Made by a program: the position numbers and the translations under genes
NCBI GenBank assembly: GCA_013399855.1
Contig: VXAY01005210.1
Span: 122,954 to 186,953 of the forward strand
Direction of reading: 5' to 3'
DNA length: 64,000 nt
DNA from: Oxyruncus cristatus
Taxonomy: Eukaryota > Chordata > Aves > Passeriformes > Cotingidae
The notes under the pieces: generated by a model
The model's database searches: none
Told to the model about the DNA's origin: nothing
Seen by the model: only the letters and a program-made list of their open reading frames with translations
Shown: positions 40,856 to 53,620 of the stretch, piece after piece
How positions within the stretch are numbered: position 1 is the first letter of the stretch
Layout of the letters: every line of letters begins with the position of its first letter

Positions 40856-41560
40856 TTTTTAATACTAAATATTTTTTCAGCAGTAAGTATTTTGTTGGCG
40901 TTATTCATGAAAACACACTACTAAAGTAATTGTTTAAGTGCATGTTAAGCTGTAGCACAGTCCTGTGCAGAGACACAGCAAAAATTTTGCTAACAATTTA
41001 CCTTGAAGTATATGATTTAAAACACCATGTAACAGATATTAATATCTACTGTGGATGTTCTTCCAACTGGAGTAGTAAAGGGGATATCAATCAAGATATA
41101 ACTTTTCATGGGATTAAGCTTTTGCATAAATATTAATCCTTTTACTCCATTTAGAGCTGTGAAGATCTCCACCATATAAGCCCTTTCCTATTTTACATTT
41201 CAGGAGCGTAAACTGCCTATGGTGCATTTTTATAATGAAATGTGCACTACTAATGTGATTCTTTTAATTTTTTTTCCCTTTTTTTTTTTTGCAGAGCACT
41301 TTAAAAATATAAGCTTCATTTTTTGAGCTACTTATTAAAATCTGCTTTCAATGAGAGCAAACGTTTAAAAGCAGCATCTGTTTTTATAGAAATAACAGTA
41401 CATTTTAGATAGGAACTAGACTTTTATCCTGTTGTGGAAAATTGAATGATTGTGCTGCACAATAACTTACATTATATGATATGTAGAGATTATTTTTTTA
41501 CCATTATAGTAGATCTCTGTGTAGTTTTCTGAAGCAAATACCATTCAGAAGCAGCCACCA

Positions 41561-41880
41561 CTTACCCTCATGTTTGAATCCAGGAATTGCTCAGAAAATC
41601 TCCAGTATTATCGGGAGCTATATAAAAGGACTGATCTTTTTGTCACGGTCATGTCAGCAGAACAGCCAATCATCCATTAATTGCCTCTTTCCGTTGTGTT
41701 TCACGACTATGGTCAAGCTCTCCAAGCTGAAGAACGGCACCCTCACAGTACAGGTGCCATCATGCCAAGAAGAACCTCCCATCTTATGTTCAGTTGCCAC
41801 AGTTTCCAATGCCTTATTTCCTGTACAGCTCTCAGCACGCCGTAAGGACAATTTGCAAAAGGTGCACTAGTCCAAAAATA
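41561..41880. promoter_or_regulatory. Candidate regulatory patch with TATA-like motif
   Basis: TATATAAAAG sits at 41619-41628, followed within 250 bp by several CpGs (cacggt, ttccgt, cacgac, aacggc, cacgcc) that are uncommon nearby. Open frames occur on both strands (41574-41870 +, 41654-41851 -), again suggesting composition and not coding. A core-promoter role is possible but unproven. Confidence 0.2.
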
Positions 41881-42369
41881 AATGCAACTTCAGAATACAT
41901 CTGATTGCTGCTCAGAACAACTGACAATTAGTTGATTACAAAAACCATTCGTCTTAAAACCAATGTTTCTCACTGCGTTGAAACCCTATACATATCTAAA
42001 AATTGCTTTGATGTCAACTCCCCCGTCCACATATCTTGTGTCGCATAATAACCAGTTTGAGCTTCAGAGTAACTGAAGAAATGGCAATCATCATTTTAGA
42101 TAAATATACTGATTGTCATGGGGCTGTAAATCTGTTGGGAGACAAACTTTCCTTGCTGCAGAGAACAGTAAATACCAGCTGTGTTTCCAATTACATGTGT
42201 CTGCTCAGGGAAGGTGGGATTTTTCTCTCCCTTCACGGCTACTCCTTTAGGAGAAGCAATAAAAAAGCAAGTTATGACTGTGACACTGAGCCTACCAAGC
42301 AGGATTACATAGAATTTAAGGGCTAATACCTAAAAAAAAAGAAAAATCAAAACCTTACTCCATCCCACC

Positions 42370-42800
42370 CTCAATTCTGGTGGGTTGACTTTGTCCAGCT
42401 CTAAGGAGCACCCCACAGCCTGCTCCTGCCTCACTCTCCACAAAAAAACATGGGGAGAAAATAAGATGGAAATGCTCATGGGTCAACATAAAGACAGAGT
42501 GAGTTATTTGCCAGTTATCACAGGCAAAACAGACTGAAAGATAAATTAATTTAATATAGCACCAAGTAAAAATAAAGATGGATGATGATTAAAAAGAGAT
42601 AAAAGCTACAATACCTTCCCCAGCCACCACCCCTTCTTTCCAGGCCAGACACCAATCCTTCATTTCCTATCCCTTTACCTCCTCCAGAACTGATCACCTA
42701 ACTAGGTCCAGCACAACTATTAAATGGATCAAAGGTTTCTGTCTGGCCACAGGACGTATGGAAGAGCATGAGCAGATCCTCTGACAGAGGATTTCACACT
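42370..42800. mobile_element. Degraded avian endogenous retrovirus LTR (probable solo LTR)
   Basis: The landmarks follow the order of an LTR repeat I know from bird genomes: 'ggtgggttgactttg', 'ggggagaaaataagatggaa', 'gctcatgggtcaacataaag', 'acagagtgagttatttgcca', 'cacaggcaaaacagactgaa', 'aaattaatttaata', then C-rich 'cttccccagccaccacccct' and 'ctttccaggccag'. No gag, pol or env frame lies on either side, so it is either a solo LTR or a fragment. It carries many substitutions and indels. Class (ERVL-like or other), exact ends and orientation are uncertain, and I see no clear target-site duplication. Comparison with an avian repeat library would settle all of this. Confidence 0.7.
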
Positions 42801-45800
42801 TATGTTAAACATCTGACCTGTTATTTCAACCCATTTCCTTCGCATCTCATCCTGTAAAGGATACATAAGTTTAATAAGTTCAAGTTTAGTTTCTCAAATC
42901 TGCAAGACCAAGACAATGTTGGAGTGGCAGCAAAAATAATGTACTAATTATTTTGGCACATACTTCCTACAAGACACCTGTGCAAAATAGCTCACCATCT
43001 TGAAAACTGTCCAAAAATTCAGTAATCCCAGCTATATTAAAATCAAGCTATGAAGCAGCCAATTTCTGGCAATTACTTCAAGTGCTCTATGTCAAGACAA
43101 GGCTTGTGATAAAAACTCCTGATGAATTAGGGAGAGGAAAAATGTGATGTGACAGAAATCTCATTGCTCCTTTCCTGTCTATCTTAATATTTCTCCAAGC
43201 AAGCTCTTACCTGTCTGTGTAACTAAATTACTAGGGATGTTACAAGCTCAGGACCCAACGACTTAGCTTGCAGGTGTCACTCACTTTCAAAGAGCCCCAC
43301 TCATGGCTGAAAAAGCCACAAACTGATCAACAACATGCCCTCGATAGTGCTGGCAATGACAGCAGCTCTTTTAGTCTTTCTGCAAACAACAAAAAGAGGT
43401 TTTCTCCACTTAGAAATGAACAAGAAGAGGCAATCTGAGTCTGGGTTGAGCTTATCTCAGAAGGTCACCTGATGCAATTATATGAGTCTTGCCAAGGGGA
43501 GCCACAATTTGCTGCCAATGCACTGCACATCACAGTTACAATGCAGGCTGTGTGGATAGAATTTATTTTTTTCAATATGAAGCTATCAGGACTACTTCTA
43601 GAACCATCTGAAACATGCATTGTATCTATCAGCTTTTACCTGTCCAGTTTTACAGATAAAACGGTGCAAACCTTCTATGTGAACCATTTCCACATGGCAT
43701 TTCTCACACTTTAGCTATAACTAAGATTAAACTAAGATTCCCCCAAAATGCAAATCCTGAATAATAAGTACCTTTTAACACAAATTAGCGTTTTCCTAAA
43801 CACATGGACAAGGTGTTATATCACCTGAAGCATTTCCTTCTGAAGAGGAAACAAAAAATTCATGTCCATTTTTTGCAAAATAAAAACTCAGCTAAAATAT
43901 CAGAATCAAAATGTGTCCACAGTGTAAAAATGGTAGGAGGAAGCCACAGAGAAGACTCAGTTCTCTGTTCTTTGAGGTGGGAATTTATCTTCAAATTTTT
44001 TAGCTTATCAGAAGATGCACAAGGCTTGTTACGCTGGTAGACCACAGTTCAAAAGTTATCTCTGCTATATTATTTACCCCCCCTTTTTTTTTTTGCACTT
44101 AAAAATCCTTAAAGAGCAAGACCTCATAAATTCAGCTATAGGAAAATATAATTCTTTGTAGGGAGGTGAAAGGGCACTACATTTTTAAGCTTTTAATCTC
44201 CAAAGAAACTTGCACATAATTCTTACAGAGTCTCCAAAAAAACCCACAAAAATCTACAGTTGTGGGGATTTCAAGGCTCAGAAGGCTCAGCATGCAAGAA
44301 AACTTACCTCCCTGAATAACTGGACAACAAAAATTAATTCCTCCTGCTTTTCCCTCCTTCAGGGTTTTGTAAGCAATTGTCTTTTACAATGGATTTTTTT
44401 GTGTTATAAGAAAACATGGATGAAATTCCAGAGGAACTCTTTCAGTGCAGATGAACTGACAGGCTAAGAGGTAACATTAAGAAATGACAAACAAAATTTT
44501 CCCCTAATTTTTGCCCTTTCAGGAGAGGCATCTCTTACAGCTACAAAGGTAGATATTAAAAATACACTATTAATTAGGTAAAAAAGTTATCTCTGTAACC
44601 CAATTTATGATAAATTATGGCACCTGAAATAGTATTTTAAATAATAGTCCAGGATATTTAATGTTCAGCAATTAAATGAAAGGGCAATAAAATTATCCCT
44701 CATTTTCTCCTCAGGCGAAAAAAAACAACGAAGTAGATGACTAATCAAAATAAAATTTTAGTTTCTACCAGAAATCTGATACTTAAATATTGCAGCATTT
44801 TTCATATATGCAGTTTCCATGCAGCTGGGCTTCCCCTTTCATTTAAACAAGAAATAGGAGCATGAAAAAAATTAATACATTTTAATTAACAACGAACCCA
44901 AGCAAACAAAACCAACTTAAACTGGGAGAAATTAGAGAACACGGAGCAAACTAATTTTGGAGGAAAACAAAATCATCAATTTAAGTCCAAAATTGTCAAC
45001 TGCAAAGAAAAAAGTGCATAGTGTCTTCTTACGACAACAGTTTAAAGTTACAGTTAATACAGTAAACACTTAACAACTGTATCACAATGTGACTGCAATC
45101 GTACAGGTGGGTATCACTCCCTAAAATATAAAACTACACCACAGCTCTGTAATTAAAGTTGCAGGAATAAGCAAACCCACACTGATCATAGCCATGAAGA
45201 TCAGAAATTGTACCTAGAATTTATACTGGGAGCAGCAAAATGTGGGACTCACACGACACCAACCCAAGAGACCATTAGTCCGAACTGGGTTTCAGTTTCA
45301 AAATCATGGAAGCCTGTCTGGAATTCTTGCACAAGATACAGACTTCACAAATTTCTTTCCACCAGTCCCTGACAAATAGTGTTGTTTAAACCCAGGCTTT
45401 TTCATTCCAGACTGGCTTCAAGAACTTACCACGTCTTCCAGATAACGTGGAACAAATCCATGTTAAGAGAAAATCCTTGTTAAAGGCTACAATTTAGCTC
45501 AGTATAACAACTGGTTTCAACACAATTCAGTAAAAATATAACTAAGAATATTTATAAACTCATACTTGCTTGAGTATGACAATGAGTGGTCCACAAAGTA
45601 ACACATCTAATAAGCTCTTTTGAAACTCTAACTTGAAGAGTGATTAGGACTTCCATGAATAAATGCTAATAAATCTGGACCTTTACAGAAGTGGTAAATC
45701 AGTGCTGATTTTTGGCTTTGTCGGTGAAAAATAAAAGTGTCTTAATGTGGTTTATGTTTTTCTTTTTCAAAGCAGAATATTCTATTTATTGGTATTAGGC

Positions 45801-48800
45801 AGCAGCATAATATCGGCACAAGGAGAACTCAAAGTTCTCCAGTCAAACTGCTGTAGAGGAGTCAGCAAATCACTGGACATTTGTCCAAGATGAGCAGGGA
45901 TTTACACTCTTATTCTACTGCTTCACTTACAGACTTGAAGTGCCTTCAAATTAACACTATTTACTCTTTTTTTGTATTTTTTTCCCAGTCCCCTCAAACA
46001 TGGTACTATATTCATTATAGCTGTAGGCTTCCACACAGTACAAAGAACAAATATGTGAATGAAAGTACTGAGCAAAAATACCTGAATTTTTATACAAAAG
46101 CAAATGAATACACACAGGAAACAAACTCTAGAGATGATTATTTGTCCCTGAATAAAAATATTTTAAAATTGCACACAAATTGGAAAACCCAGATGTCTAC
46201 GGTGTGAAAAAGAGGATAGTTTATGCAAGCAAAGACACAAACACTAAACAAAAACAAGTTCCATTTGTCCAAACATTTCCGACTCTGCAATTTTAGAGTC
46301 AAGTGAAACAATATGAGCAGTTTAAGCTGCATTCAACTCCTTCAGCTACTGAAAATCTACTGGATTCAAGAAAGCAAATATTATCAAAAAAGACAACAGT
46401 TCATATCATTAACATAAGATTCTAGAGAGCCAACAGCTGCAGTTTTAGTGCCATGACAGCTAAATTACACACTTTATATTAATGAACTGAAATTATATCT
46501 AACAAAGTTTTCCACATCTTTTTTTCCTATTTTTCAGATGACTGTGATCCAAAACACGGATTTATATTGGGTACAGCTATATTCTGCCATTCTTCTTTTT
46601 GACATGAATAATTTCCTAGCACCGAAGGGAAAACGCAAGTGGATTTTTTTATAAAGTGAATATACTCTTCCTAACAGGCCAGGTGTCTGGTCACACAGAG
46701 CTCATTGCAGGATAATCATCTAATATGGCAAATTATTGATTCATTTGCTTGATACTTGACTTTAGAAAATCTTTTAGCACTTTGTGCATTGGTGAAAGAT
46801 TCCTGGATGACAGGCCTGAAGAACAAAATTAAGGAGTGCAAAAGTATGAATGTGGTTTTACCACATCAAGGGACACCACCAAAAAAAAAAAAAATTCTAC
46901 TTCTTGGCTTCTTAACAATGCTGTCAACAGAGAGGCTAATTACTAATAATTACAGCAGCAGCTTTAAAGCACATTCATAAAGACACTGTTCTGACCTTGC
47001 TGGTATTTACAAGGATTGTCCATGTAAGAGCAGCTAAATGCTACCAACAAGGTCTCAGCTTTTCTACGTTAAATGGACACACAGTAAAAGGAGACCTTTT
47101 CCCCAGAGTTAATCCTACATATATATATACAGAGAGAGAGACTAGACATAAGTTGCAAAACCATTTTTGAGGAAGACTGAGGAAAAAAATACAAGTAGAC
47201 AGAGCCAATGAATTTGATCAAAGGACAATTTCTTGTACTAAGATTGAGAACCAAATCTTTCTGATTATCAATCTTAAAGCAGGAAATGCTGAAGTCCTGT
47301 TGCCTATCATTTTTCCAAGCATCACTTGTAAATCTGTTTACTTCTCTAATGAAGAAGTCAGCACTTCTCAAGGCTGAGAAGCACCACGTTGCCATCACCT
47401 GAGCATGCTAACCTGGAGGCTGTTTTACACACTTAGCCAGGAGCACCTCTGCCAGACTGCACTGCATTTTGTCATGAAACAGCCTGCAAACACAGTCGAT
47501 TTTATTTCTTACCCTTCTTTCACTATGCCTCTCCCAAAAGGCTGGCCACCTGTGACTATACAGCAGTTTCAAAAGAGGTCATATGAGAAATTATATCCTT
47601 GGAGAAGAAACAGGTTTCTGTACAACAGAAGAGAGTAATGCTAAGTGAATGATGCCCAAAATAGGATTAGAGGATGACTTTTGGTGATCTGCATAGAGAT
47701 GATTCGTTGCACACTACTCAGTTTCATTCCAAAGCAGCTCTTGTCATTTTACTGATGTTCCTGCTCACACGAGCCCTGAGATTTTGGCTTATTATGACTT
47801 GATGCTCAGCTGAAGAAGCTTAGTTCATGGCATTGTCAGTACACAAATCCCTCCTCGCCCATACTCTGAAAATGAGGCACCAAAGAAAGGGATTTGTGAC
47901 ACGCACTCAAAGTTGACAGGCCTGTCCTGCAACAGGAAAAACTGAAGCACCAGGAACAACTGAATTCCTGTACCTCTTGGGAATTTAGGCATCCCAGCGA
48001 TCCAGAACGTGACTCTGGTTTACATCTATTGTGTGACCATTAGTCACTGATGGCTCACAGCCACTGCAGGCAAGAAAACAGAGTCTAAAAGTGAAAAGGA
48101 AGAGTAAGCAAAGCATTACACAGAGAAGGGGAATTAATTGCTTGAGGTTTTTTTTTTTTAGTTGAGTGTCTGAAAGAAAGGTGGCTGTGTTCTCTGCTGA
48201 GAGAAAAGAAAGGCAAAAAGGTTATACTTTTCAAATGGACAACACACAAATTTAGTGCCTGCTAAAGGGCTGTAAACCTCACATGTTCCCATTTAACTTT
48301 TGAACCTGATGCCATGTACTACTTGGCAGTTCGTGTCTGTGGAAAATTCCAAGGACATTCATGGCTCATGACTTCAACATGTACATAAAAGTCTCTAATC
48401 TGCTTAACTCCACTTTGGAATTTGATAACTGATCTATAGCATTATCAACAAGTGACACATACTCAGTTGGTTATAGTATTCACTTTACTTGCAAGGCTTG
48501 CATTAAATTTTTTTTTTTAATCAAGAAGCAAAGAGCAACGACTGATGAGGTAAGTACTGTCAGACTTGTCAGACAGCTCCTCTGAATAGTATTTAACAGT
48601 TTGACACTAATGTGCTTCAGTTTGAATGATGCTGTGTGGAGTTCACATCTGAATACCAATAATTTTAAACCTACATGAGATAACCAAACCTGCATCAGAG
48701 AGTAACAAAAAAAATTACAAGTCCACAGAAGTCCACAGATCTATTACCAAAGCAAGATGTGCTGCTTTTATCTTTCAAGAATGCCTCTCAATAATAAATT

Positions 48801-49958
48801 TATCACAACAAAGCACAAATGTTAGTATTAGGAACCAGAGCACTATTTTTTTCCCCCCTGCCATTTTTAAAGTAAGCTCATTACCAAGCCAAGAGCAGAC
48901 ACCTGGTAACATGGTCATTTTTTCCTTCTCTGACCCCAGCAGAGAAGCAGAGTCCTCAATGAGAACCTGCAGTCTCTTCTGACTTGACTCTAGCAAAAGC
49001 TTCATTATCCCAAAATTATTCCTATCACAGTCTTGGCATCACTCAAGTAGTATATCAAAGAACTAATGAAACTGCTCCTGAGAATTTACTGTGAATCCTT
49101 AAGTGTTTTGATGCATGTTCAGCCTTTAGATTAAATAATTGATCATCATTAGATTATCAGACTGAGGGACACACAACATACTAAAAACCTACTCTTATTC
49201 TTTCCTACTCCCAAATAGATTTAAATCAAAAAACCAATAGATTTGTTGATCTGTGTTAGCAAAACAACGTGTCACTGACTGATGGCATGCCGCTAACAGC
49301 AATATTTGCTCAAGTAATAGATATAGACTAATCACCTTATTAGTTTAGAAAATTTCTTGTGCAATATATTGTAACATGTTAACTCTTAAGTTTTCATTTC
49401 TTAATTATTCACGTAAGTAGAATTGTCAATGCAAAAATGAAAATAACTCAATCCACTAGATAAAAACATCAAGATATGCCCATCCTATTAATTTATTAGA
49501 TTTGTCTTGAGTTTTAAAGTTCCAGGCAACTGTCATTTGAAATAACGATGAGACACCATAACTTATTTCCCTGCAATTAGCTGAAACTGAGTCTGTTCAG
49601 ATCAGTCAGAAGACTTCCCCTAGCTCTGGAATACATAAAGGAGTTGCCTTCCTTTCCTCCCAAGCAATCATTTACTGAACTCAGCATTCATAATCAATCC
49701 CTTCTGCTTTCATCTAAATGCCACCCCTGGAAATACCAATTTTTCCTTTCAGAGACGGCAGACAGTGCTTACTAGTTTATGTAAATGAAAAGATGGAAGT
49801 TTATCTGTAAGGGAAAAGAGGGAACATTTGCACAAATACATATTCCATTTTTATGGGCAATATTCAAAGATTAATAATGGTATGTTATTGAATCCGGTTC
49901 ATTTTCATAGACTTGTCTTGTAACATTCTTTGGACTCGACATCACAAAGAAGAAGAGC
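42801..49958. other. AT-rich non-coding stretch, no gene recognised
   Basis: It contains several pyrimidine tracts ending in CAG (45988, 46537), an A14 run (46881-46894) and a (TA)n(GA)n microsatellite (47117-47143). A 108-codon frame (45881-46207, +) is discussed in the findings. No gene is recognised. Confidence 0.6.
47117..47143. repeat. Compound microsatellite (TA)n-c-(AG)n
   Basis: An alternating AT run at about 47119-47129 passes into AGAGAGAGAG at 47131-47140. It is short and probably length-polymorphic. Confidence 0.9.
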
Positions 49959-49978
49959 TGCACTTCCAAGGAAGTGCA
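49959..49978. repeat. 20-bp near-perfect palindrome with paired GGAA cores
   Basis: TGCACTTCC and GGAAGTGCA are exact reverse complements separated by AA. The two arms present divergent GGAAGT cores, the recognition core of ETS-family factors. Such spacing could bind a dimer; function is inference. Confidence 0.85.
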
Positions 49979-50489
49979 AATCAGGATGTGGTTGCATTAT
50001 CCACGTAGTATTGGATCACACAGCAGTATAAACACAATCAAAATCAGATGTGAAAAGAGGATTAAATTTCCCTGAAAACTGCCAGAACAGATGATATGGA
50101 GTTTATGCCAACTTTGTGGCACTTCTATGATAGCTGTGGGAGGACAAATGATTCATGGTCCAGAATAAAATAAGGAAGGGTTGGACAGATGCTACCCCGA
50201 TGAACATAAACTCTGCATGCACAAACTCAGTGCAGCAAAAACACTGCAACATTTTGGATCCCATTCAGTGGGAGTTTCTCCTGAAACAACAAGCTTCATA
50301 TGTGTTTGTTATCTGATTCTGAGTCCCAATGCCAGGTTTACAGTAGGATTTGCTCAAGGGCCATATGCAGAGATATCTTACCAGACTGAATGCAGGAATA
50401 TCCAAGCCTATTCCCTTTCATTCAACACCAGTGACTTCCTTGTCAGCAGGTAGGAGAAATTTAGCATACAGGTTTACTCATCACATTAA

Positions 50490-50700
50490 GTCAGCTATGA
50501 AGGGACCTCTGAAAGGCATTTAGTCTGATCCCGACCCTAAGTAATTCCACCTAGATGAGAACACTCAGGGCATGTACAGTCTGGCTCTGTTTTCCTAGGA
50601 TCAAGGTTCTCTGAGTATCCTGCCACTGTCTGCCTTCCCTCAGATGAGAGAAGTTCTCCCTTAGCCTCTCCCATGCTACAACTTTCAGAATTTCCTGTTT
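50490..50700 (-). mobile_element. Old, diverged CR1-like remnant
   Basis: 'gaagggacctctgaaaggca' with 'tttagtctgatccc' matches the CR1 phrase 'gaagggacctctggaggtcatctagtccaacccc'. About 110 bp further on, 'tctgagtatcctgccactgt' and 'gagagaagttctcccttagc' weakly match 'tctgggcaacctgttccagtg' and 'agtaaaaaagttcttcctta'. The order and spacing are right but divergence is high. The end beyond about 50700 is not defined. Confidence 0.5.
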
Positions 50701-52160
50701 CCAATCGGGTTTCAATTAGCCAGTAATTTTAACTCAATTCAGGCACATAAAGTGACAGAAACTGACTGCTGGTATGATCTCAATTCAAATTTCTACATGA
50801 AACCTAGTAAAAAAAGTGGGTTTATGAAAAGAAGCGAACAATCCCTTTCTTCTCCCTGAGAAAAACCCAAACACTCAATATTATTAGATAGAACTAGTGG
50901 TATGGAAACATATCTAAGAAACTGCAAAGGCATTTCCACAAGGAGTCAATTTTGTGTCTAATACAGAAGCAAGATGCACAACCATCTGGCTCTGAAAAAT
51001 ATTATGCCTCTCTATAGGCAGCTATGAACAAACCAAGGCATTAAGCAGTGAATATCACTCATTATCAGCTTTAAACCAAACAGGAAAAACATCAGGAGCA
51101 GCAAGATGCTTCTGGGTTGGAAGAGTTGAGTTATCATTAAAAAAATAATTCAGATTACCTAGTAAAATCAGAGGCAATTTTAAATCATAAGAAAACAACA
51201 CTGAGAAAAGGTATGTACTCCACAGTAAATTTTTGTTTAGTACTGTGCTTTTTCATTATCTGATTATTAACTGCACAGTTAATGCTCGGAAAAAATATAG
51301 AATCAGATATTCAATTTATGTAAGTGATCCTAAATTCATGAGTGTGTAACAGAGTCTTGAACTATGCCTTAGGAGAAACATAAAAGGTTAAAGGTATGTC
51401 TGAAGGGCTCGACATGACAACTTGAATCAAATTCATTGCCTTCATTAAGTTAATTATTTCCAGAAGAATGAGACATTTATGATTACGCATTTGGACTGAG
51501 ACTCCAAGATGAGAATTAGGTCTACAATACGAACTCTTTGTGATCCAGGCAACTACTGTCATTTTTTGTTCTTTAAAGAAAAAGTGTCTTGCCTTGGATA
51601 CTTTTCCACCAAGCTGGGTTAGTCAACATCTCCAGGATTTGGTGGTAAGCCTGACTTACCAGTCTCCATGAAAACTGAGAATTTTTTCCAAAGACCCAAC
51701 TCATCCCTCCCCCCCACAAAAAAACTCCAACAAAACGACAGCAAACCAAAACTTGTTGCATCTGATTCTACAATTTCTGTGACAACTGGCAGGATTTCGG
51801 GCTACTTGCAAAGGGAAAATTGTCCAGTTGGATTTTGTTCAGGTGGCTGTAGTCAGCTGACTGAGTTCCTAGCAAGAGGTTCTAATTTTGCACACTAGAT
51901 GGTTTTGAAGCCTGAAGATAGATTCACTGCTTTTTTTAGTATTAACTTCAAAAGGTGGGTGGAAAACAATTTTTTTGTGTACCCATACTGCAATTAGTCT
52001 TCTTTTAATTTCTGTTAATCACCTCAAAAATTATTGTAGCACTTAGTGAAACAGATTTTGATGTAAGCAGCACAAAGGCAAATATTAATTTGGACAGAAT
52101 TCTGTGCAAATGCAGGGAACATCTGTACAACTGAGTCCATCTGATAAGATGATACTCTAA

Positions 52161-52196
52161 TACAGTATATTATATTATATAGTATAATATATATTT
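52161..52196. repeat. AT-only palindromic tract
   Basis: The run of TATATTATATTATATAG followed by TATAATATATAT is nearly self-complementary and almost free of G and C. Such tracts are prone to slippage and cruciform extrusion. Confidence 0.85.
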
Positions 52197-53042
52197 AGAT
52201 TTGGTTCTTAGGCTGCAGCTGAGGGCAGATATGCATTTTTCAAACAGTTACAATTCCTCATGTTACCTCTCCAGCAGCTTTTTACTGGTAACAAGAAGTG
52301 AGGTGCAGAATGTTACTTCGTATGACAGTTCTTTAGCTGAAGCAACACAGTTTTGCTTGAAAAATTTGAATACAAGATTTAAGCTGATCTGGTCATGCAA
52401 ATCAGAAAAAGGGCAGGATAACACAAGCCATTTCAGTGACACAGTCACATCACAAGTCACCTCTGGCACAGCTACAGCAATTAAAAACAGTGGCAACAGG
52501 GAAACAGCAGCAGCTTTGCTCACATTCACAATGGTATTTACACAAAAATAGCATTCGTATCACCTAGAAAATTATACATTCAGCAGTATGCTCGGGAAAG
52601 GTTATGAATTACATCCAAAAAACAAACAGTAGTAGTTATTGTTGCTAAAGACTCAGCAAACTTTAGGCTGTGTATTTAAGGTACTGAAAAGGGTAATATA
52701 TCTGAGTATGACAAGCAGCAGGTGACTGTATATCAGGAGGATTAAAATAAATAAAGTATTCCTTATTTTATCAAGAGCTGGATATTGGGGCCTCCACAAA
52801 CAAATTATTCTTCTCCTCCCACCTCTGTTGACCTGAATTCCTGGCACACAACAATGATGCATACAAACCAGCACCCAAGTTGATAGACACATCTCTTTAT
52901 CATTTATCTCAGTTCATCTATTCAATTTTCATACTTTTTCTGTCTTGTTCTTAGCAAATAATCTGTACAGGCTCTAAGGTGTGAACTGAAAGCCACAATA
53001 TTCCATTTTTTATAGAGACTTGCTATAGATACGGTGAGGGGG

Positions 53043-53055
53043 AAAAAAAAAAAAA
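53043..53055 (+). repeat. Poly(A) run, 13 A
   Basis: Simple A-run preceded by GGGGG and followed by CAACACAAC. No associated element is recognised. Confidence 0.9.
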
Positions 53056-53515
53056 CAACACAACTTAGTTATGTTGTTCTGAATGTCCCATAAGAGCACG
53101 TTTTAACCACTAAGACATCCTGCTACAAGTTCAAAGGTGTAGTTACTTAGGAATTATGTGCCTTCACATAATACTTCAATTTTTTTTATGTGGGTGAGTG
53201 TCCTCCTACAGTGCTATGGAAATTAAAATATAACAGGACATAAATAACCATTGATCTTCCATCACTTCACTGGGGGTGTCTAAGTCTGCTTTGAAAGCGT
53301 CACTGGCACTACCTCAAAAAGCACCAGATGTACCATTTGCATAAGTAGGGTTTTATATGTGAGCTTCTTCCTTTTCGTTTTCTATGACTACAGATTTATG
53401 GTAGTAAAAAGGGGTTTGTTTGCAGATGGACAAAAAAAAAAAACCTGCTGAAAATCTTCTCCATGTCAGAGAGGAGCTCACCAAGTGTCAAAGACCATAT
53501 CCAGCTCTGTTGGAC

Positions 53516-53620
53516 ACAGCACAGGATGGCTGAGGTTGGAAGGCACTTGCAGAGGTCTTGTGGTCTGCCATACACCTCTGGTGTCAGCACCACAGGTAAC
53601 ACGGTCTGACAGCAGAAATT
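53516..53620 (-). mobile_element. CR1 LINE 3'-end fragment, diverged
   Basis: 'cacaggatggctgaggttgg', then 'aaggcacttgcagaggtctt' and 'gtggtctgcc', aligns in order with the CR1 end 'cacagaatggctgaggttggaagggacctctggaggtcatctagtccaacc' on the reverse strand. Similarity fades after about 53575; the listed end is approximate. No coding part is present. Confidence 0.7.
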
